Of a stretch of DNA of 64,000 nt, positions 59,156-64,000 are shown one piece after another (the stretch's first letter is position 1; the number at the start of each line of letters is the position of its first letter). The notes beneath the pieces are model-generated. The model was not told the DNA's origin. It made no database searches and saw only the letters and a list, made by a program, of their open reading frames with translations. A program made the position numbers and the translations under genes. The DNA comes from Apostichopus japonicus (Eukaryota > Echinodermata > Holothuroidea > Aspidochirotida > Stichopodidae). Location: positions 20,933,376 through 20,997,375 of the forward strand of contig NC_092567.1 of NCBI RefSeq assembly GCF_037975245.1. The letters run 5' to 3'.

Positions 59156-59302
59156 CTGACTGGACTATTCTAAATGCACAGTCCACTAGGGACTTCGGTA
59201 CCCCAATGTGGCGGTGCACTCAACATCTCGAATACGGTGGCACACCGCTTCCGAGCCAGTCTGCCGGTAGACCAATCCACCTCTGCAGCTATTTCATATT
59301 CA
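59156..59302 (-). other. Exon-like segment of unknown role
   Basis: On the minus strand it is bounded by a plausible acceptor (CTGCCTAACAG) and donor (CAG/GTTAGT), and is GC-richer than its surroundings. One frame is open for about 45 codons and includes GRLARKRCATVFEMLSAPPH. I do not recognise this. It may be a 5' UTR exon of the BAX-like gene or an old transposon piece. Confidence 0.25.
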
Positions 59303-62300
59303 CTGTTAGGCAGGGACCAATTACCACATTAATAAAATGACGACATTCAAATGACCTCTATTCACTTTCATATTGAGGGCGCTTCTCGGTTTCCGCACGA
59401 TTTGTTTTTCTTTGGAGCAGCACCTAGAAGAGATCATAATTTAGGGCTCTTGTGTCGTTGCTCTGATTGGTTTATTGGTTATTATTACAAAATATTGATT
59501 TTATCGAATGATGATTTATTTTACCCTGTGCTAATATATAATTCTGATGAAATATAAAGAAGCGTTAATCTAGCTTGCTGGAGGGTGTCGGACGGGACAA
59601 GAGGGGGAGGGGAAAGGGGAGGGAGGGGAGGTGATGAGGGTAGAGTTCAATCGGTCGCTAATGATAATATTTCTCAATACTGTCATTTGATTGTAAAATT
59701 CGAAAAAGTATAACCACATCCAGGTCCTTGTCTTCGAGGCGCGGATTTCCTTAAAAAAAGGATTTAACGATTAAAGTCGAATCATGACAGCTATGGATTA
59801 ATTCCATCTCTAATGACTTTATAAACCGAATCGATTTAAAGACAAGTTAGCTTTAAATCGTTAATGGGTAAGTAAGATGTAGGTGAGGGGAGGGATGGTT
59901 CCACAATGGTGACCACCTTTAGAAAATGGTAATGAGCCTGCGGGCTTCCGGGAAAATGTTATATGAGTCTCCGATAACCAGCAGAATGTTGAGCCCACCA
60001 ATATAATATAAAAATATAAACTTTCTGGAAATAGTAAAAGAAATTAATAACTGAAATATACTTGTAATCAGCAACTCGGAAACAATAGATCAAGACAGTG
60101 AAAGAAGTTTGTATTGTTTTTGCTTTAAATCATTTTTTTTTTCATACTATTTCAGAGCTTCTTCATATTCAGCCTCTATTTATGACGTCATTAAGCTTTA
60201 CCTCACACAGCCTCTGAAAGAAAAATTTATCGAGGAAAACATTTAACCATCTTTTAATACGTCAAATACATCACGACGTAATGCATGACCTTCAACCTTT
60301 CCTCTCTTCCACGGAGTAAATGAGTCAATTTTATCCATCAGAATGAAATTATCTTATACTATCTTATGATATCTTCACTCAGATATGAAATTTAAAATAA
60401 ATCAGATACAAAGAGAGAGAAACAGAGAGAGAGAGGTGGAGATAGAGAGAGCTAAATATAGTGACAGAACGTATATGACATTACGCACGCCATGGTATAG
60501 TAATTTTTTACCTTACCGATATAGTAACATACGTTGCACAATATGTCTTGCAGCTTGTACAACTTATTATACTAGTTCAAACAAGAACACACAGAACGCA
60601 ATGTCCATTTACACGTCATAAAACATACATTACTGGACGCAGTAACGATCAGTATACAAAGCTCCGACGTCACAGTGACGTAATATGATATCACGCGATG
60701 AGTTGGTGACGCAACACCTTTTAAGATCTCGACAAAAGGATTGTTTTTTTTTTTCTCTTCATGACAGAAAACAATCAAGTTTCCCAAATTTTTGCTGAAT
60801 TACGTCATTTTCGATCTGTGCCTTTTCCTTTTCGTTATTTTGTCAGGCTCCGAAAATTATATTTCTACTCTGATTTTTTTAAAATTTTAGCCTAAAATTG
60901 AATCACCTTTCTGTATATGTTTATCTCAGTTTGTCATCACTTTCTCTCTCTCTCGCTCTTCCCATTATTCCAATTATATCTGACCTGTTTTCTTGTCTAC
61001 CCGGAGACGGACTTGAAACATCCAAACTGCGCATGTGTGACATCTCAAATTACGTAATCAATTCCTATTTTTATAAGCTGCAAAAAGTGACACAAAGTTT
61101 TAGGCCTTGAAATATCACACTTGAATACGTTACTTGAATATTATAGAACTTAAGACTAAACACAAGTTATCAGACGAACCATTATTTCATTTGGGTACCC
61201 TAACCTATCATATAGTCTACTTTAACGTGTCGTTTACACATCTTTCAGTATACGCCTATAAAGCATTAACGTCAGCTTTTATTAGCCTAGCCTTCTAAAG
61301 AAAACCACAACAAGAACTAAATTAGCCCACTTGGGTTAATTTAACGCTTGCCGAAGTTGTTTCGGACAATTCTTCAATCGCCCTCCAAACCTGAAACATG
61401 TTAACCACCACCCCCCAACTCCCCACCCGCCCCACCCCCATCCCACCCGTTCTAACTTCTTTCAAAATCTACAAAGTTAACTAAAATGAGTTAACGTATT
61501 TTTGAAAAGTACTTTGACACTCTCTTGGGCTAATTAAATCGTACATATGAGTTTGTTTTGTATACAGAATATTGATAAGAGATCTTATATTGCACATATT
61601 ACTATTTAAGCCACAAAACAAAAATAGTTACTTTATTAACAAAACACCCCTGAGACAAAAAAATATACAGTCAATCGAGAGAAGAGAAAAAAAATAGTTT
61701 TAAATATAGATAGAATTCCTCCAATTATATCGAAGACATAATTATTTACACACAGGAGTAGTTCATTGGTTTCTACATAATTTTCTTTCTACACACGTTA
61801 TTCCACTTTCATAAATATTCATAGCTCGAAAAAAAAACTATTCTTGTTTTGTTTTCCTTCAAGGTTAATTCATACGTAAACGAGATTGGTGTTTCATTAA
61901 TATGCAAATTTAATCCATTTTCAAAAAATATAACAATGAAGACAGCAACATCCATCATGTTATTTCTATTTTAAGGTTTTGTTTTGTCATTTGTGATGTA
62001 ATTTCAAGCATGAAAGTTTAAGACAGCGACCCACATAAAATGCTACCACTCATAACTTCTCTATACAGTTCGTATATTGAGAGAAATTGATTTCTTTCTT
62101 TCTTTCAATGTTTTTAGCTTTTCGTTGTGACTTCTTCTGAATTCAAAACACGAAATGTCGTGACATATTTGAAAGTGGAGGCAGAAGTACGTTTCATCCT
62201 TCTCCCTCCCTTGCCTAAGTTCTAACTATATATGCCGCCTCTCTCCCCCCTCCCTTCCCCTCCCCTCCCCCACATTAATTTGATAACGCTTTCTTATACT

Positions 62301-62527
62301 CCAATGGTGAAATATTAACATATTGCAATTTAGTTCGTCAAACTTATCATCATCATTATCACAGCCATCGGGTCTCCCTAATGACAGACGTACATTCTGG
62401 ATTTGTAGGATAAAAGTTGCACATTCTGTTTTTCTTCTCGTCGTCGTTTTGAAGGGTTTACAAGTCCACAGAAACACAGCTTGTTTGTTCGCAGTCGTAC
62501 TAGGTCACGAACGATGATGATCCGCTT

Positions 62528-62566
62528 GTTGTTGATGTTGATGTTGTTGTTGATGTTGTTGTTTTA
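62528..62566. repeat. (GTTGTTGAT)n-type trinucleotide repeat
   Basis: 'gttgttgatgttgatgttgt' run in the 3' flank of the peptide precursor. Confidence 0.75.
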
Positions 62567-62591
62567 TTAATTGTACAATCTCGTCCATAGT

Positions 62592-62779
62592 TTAACCGAT
62601 GGATTCCATTTGATTTAAAAGTTCTGTGTTCGCTGACGGTACTTTAATAATTCTTCCGTTCGGTGCGATCAGACCCTTATTTATTAGAATCTGATATTGC
62701 ATCCGGTAAATTTCGCTTTGCTTGGCTAGTCGCCTGAGATCGGTTACCGTCCGTTGGAACGCGGAAAATGCAGTGGACT
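62592..62779 (-). CDS. Peptide precursor coding exon 2 (mature peptide)
   Basis: Begins Glu110 and encodes the candidate peptide (including TVTDLRRLAKQSEIYRMQYQ), Gly-Arg and the tail, ending TAA. The phase matches exon 1 (328 + 188 = 516 nt). Confidence 0.8.
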
Positions 62780-63868
62780 CTGTAAATAAGAACGAAAAAG
62801 AAACGGAAATGATGAGAGGGTTATACAGGCAGTCAATGCTGCAATATCTCATATGTGTAACAAACGCATTTCGTGAACAATTTAATTATGAGCAATATAT
62901 TGAATATGTTTAAATTTGACATTTTCACTCGTGAATTTGACACTTTCATTCGTGAATTCCGCACTGAGCGAGACAACATTTGTCCGTTTACACCTTGAGC
63001 TTCGTCATCAGTCGCCATTTATAAATCATGTGTATTTTTATTCATAGCAACAATTCATCACCCTCCCCGCCCCCTCCCCTTGTCCCCCTTCCCAGAAATG
63101 GACTTGCCATCACCCAAGTAGCTCCTTTAAGTTTATGATATCCTTTATATGAATCATGTATTGCTATCTGAAATTGTTAGCTGGATAGGGTAATTTAAAA
63201 AACCAAACTAGTTTTTGCTGGAACAAGGCTTCTCAAAAAGCCGTCCGTGGTCCTATTCCGGCATTAGAAAGTCTTCAGTCCGGCTCCGCCGAAACAATCG
63301 TCCGACAACGTTGTATTATAATCTAGTATAAAAAACTGGGCACCTTATACTGACTTACCATGCGTTATCGAAGTAATAATTTGGGTTAGGTTTTTTTTTA
63401 GGGGGGGGAGGGGCTATTTGATTTCTGTGGCCCTAGTAAACAAATTATGTGAGAACCAGTGTTGCCTGTTGTAAAGCAAGAAAAAAATGCTAATCTTTTG
63501 AAGAAGAAAAAAAAACACTTTTTTTTAAAAGTAATCTTACCTCTTTTTTGAACTCTTTGGGATCTCCAAGATCTGAGAGGAGGAACCTCCGTTTCTGGCT
63601 CTTGCGTTCTCAACTCAGCCAATCTGCATAGAACTCTGGTTGCCACGGAGATTTCACTATTTGCGCACATCTCTTGAATATCTCTGTCGTACATGACCGC
63701 CAGTTCCTCGCCCACCTCGTCGGCGGTTTGGTACGGAGAAGCATAGGTGCCAGATGTTTGGTAAGGAGCAGCATAAGCGCCAGATGAGACAAAGGCTATG
63801 TAGACGAACGTCGTTAATAGACAAAGAGACGCTATTCTAGATATCGATCCTGAGATTGGAAGTTCCAT
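62592..63868 (-). CDS. Secreted neuropeptide precursor, CRH/DH44-like candidate (171 aa)
   Basis: Two coding exons, 63541-63868 and 62592-62779, joined at a phase-1 intron (donor GTAAGATT, acceptor TTTACAG). Start is ATG 63868-63866; an acceptor (GTTGCAG) at 63899/63900 shows a 5' UTR exon further right. Residues 1-33 form a signal peptide (SLCLLTTFVYIAFVSSGAYA before APY). An acidic linker follows with two cysteines (68 and 81) and a YASPYQT-type repeat. A Lys-Arg site (108-109) lies exactly at the intron. Residues 110-150 form a 41-residue helix-prone peptide followed by Gly151-Arg152, a possible amidation and cleavage signal. A 19-residue tail ends ...MESIG. The spacing L-x-x-LA...RMQ-x-QI-x-x-N and the length of about 41 fit CRH/urocortin/DH44 peptides. 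The class is inferred; secreted peptide precursor is the safer call. Confidence 0.75.
62780..63540. other. Intron of the peptide precursor
   Basis: 761 bases, GT-AG on the minus strand. It contains a C-rich tract (63062-63092) and a G-rich run (63402-63414). No other feature. Confidence 0.75.
63541..63868 (-). CDS. Peptide precursor coding exon 1
   Basis: Signal peptide, linker and the basic stretch RSWRSQRVQKR ending in the Lys-Arg site. 109 codons plus one base. Confidence 0.8.
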
Positions 63869-64000
63869 CGCTGAGATTCTATTTCTGCACTTTTTATACC
63901 TGCAACGAGAACAAAAGAGAAAAGCCATATGACTATAGGTACAAACAATATACAATTGTGCCACATTTTCCGCTCACAAATCGAAAGTGCGCCATCTCAA

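Larger units (their letters stand above)
57264..62591. other. Intergenic region between the BAX-like gene and the peptide precursor
   Basis: No coding gene recognised. Candidate non-coding exons of the BAX-like gene, judged by splice signals only, are a segment ending at a CCAG/GTTAGT donor at 58198 and a GC-richer segment at 59156-59302. A GA-rich tract is at 59600-59640, (GA)n at 60411-60450, and a C-rich run at 61410-61450. Confidence 0.45.

Overview
The window is AT-rich animal nuclear DNA: genes are split by GT-AG introns, coding sequence is a small fraction, and the rest is transposon debris, long TA microsatellites, G/C homopolymers and minisatellites. tRNA-derived SINEs, CR1/L2/Rex-like LINE tails, hAT-type MITEs and a CRH-like neuropeptide precursor suggest a marine deuterostome invertebrate. 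An echinoderm (possibly a holothurian) is my best inference, not a demonstrated fact. All four host genes I can support lie on the minus strand.

Layout from left to right. (1) 1345-1392 is the first coding exon of a tetraspanin whose remainder lies beyond the left edge. (2) 8964-29084 is a complete second tetraspanin: 237 codons in six exons, all introns phase 0. Its 13.8 kb intron 4 holds an intact, very young Ty3/Gypsy LTR retrotransposon (16674-25197). The two 1241-bp LTRs differ at one base, the target duplication is TATG, and gag and pol are joined by a textbook -1 frameshift signal. Intron 5 holds a tandem array built from pieces of exon 5. (3) 30.5-50.4 kb has no gene I can recognise; it contains MITEs, a LINE scrap, a retroposed mRNA 3' end with a 16-bp target duplication, SINEs, minisatellites and microsatellites. 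(4) 50425-57221 is a complete BAX-like pro-apoptotic BCL-2 family gene: 211 codons in five exons, with BH3, BH1, BH2 and a C-terminal membrane anchor. Two LINE 3' ends facing each other sit in its intron 3. (5) 62592-63868 is a 171-residue secreted peptide precursor in two coding exons. A signal peptide and a Lys-Arg site precede a 41-residue peptide followed by Gly-Arg, which looks like a CRH/DH44-type neuropeptide.

The host genes are not an operon and show no obvious common pathway. The two tetraspanins are probably a tandem pair, since their first coding exons end at the same position and phase. Exon boundaries were set by hand from splice signals, frame continuity and family motifs; transcripts would be needed to confirm the UTR exons. 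Most open frames in the window come from TA repeats or from other strands of real features and were not annotated.
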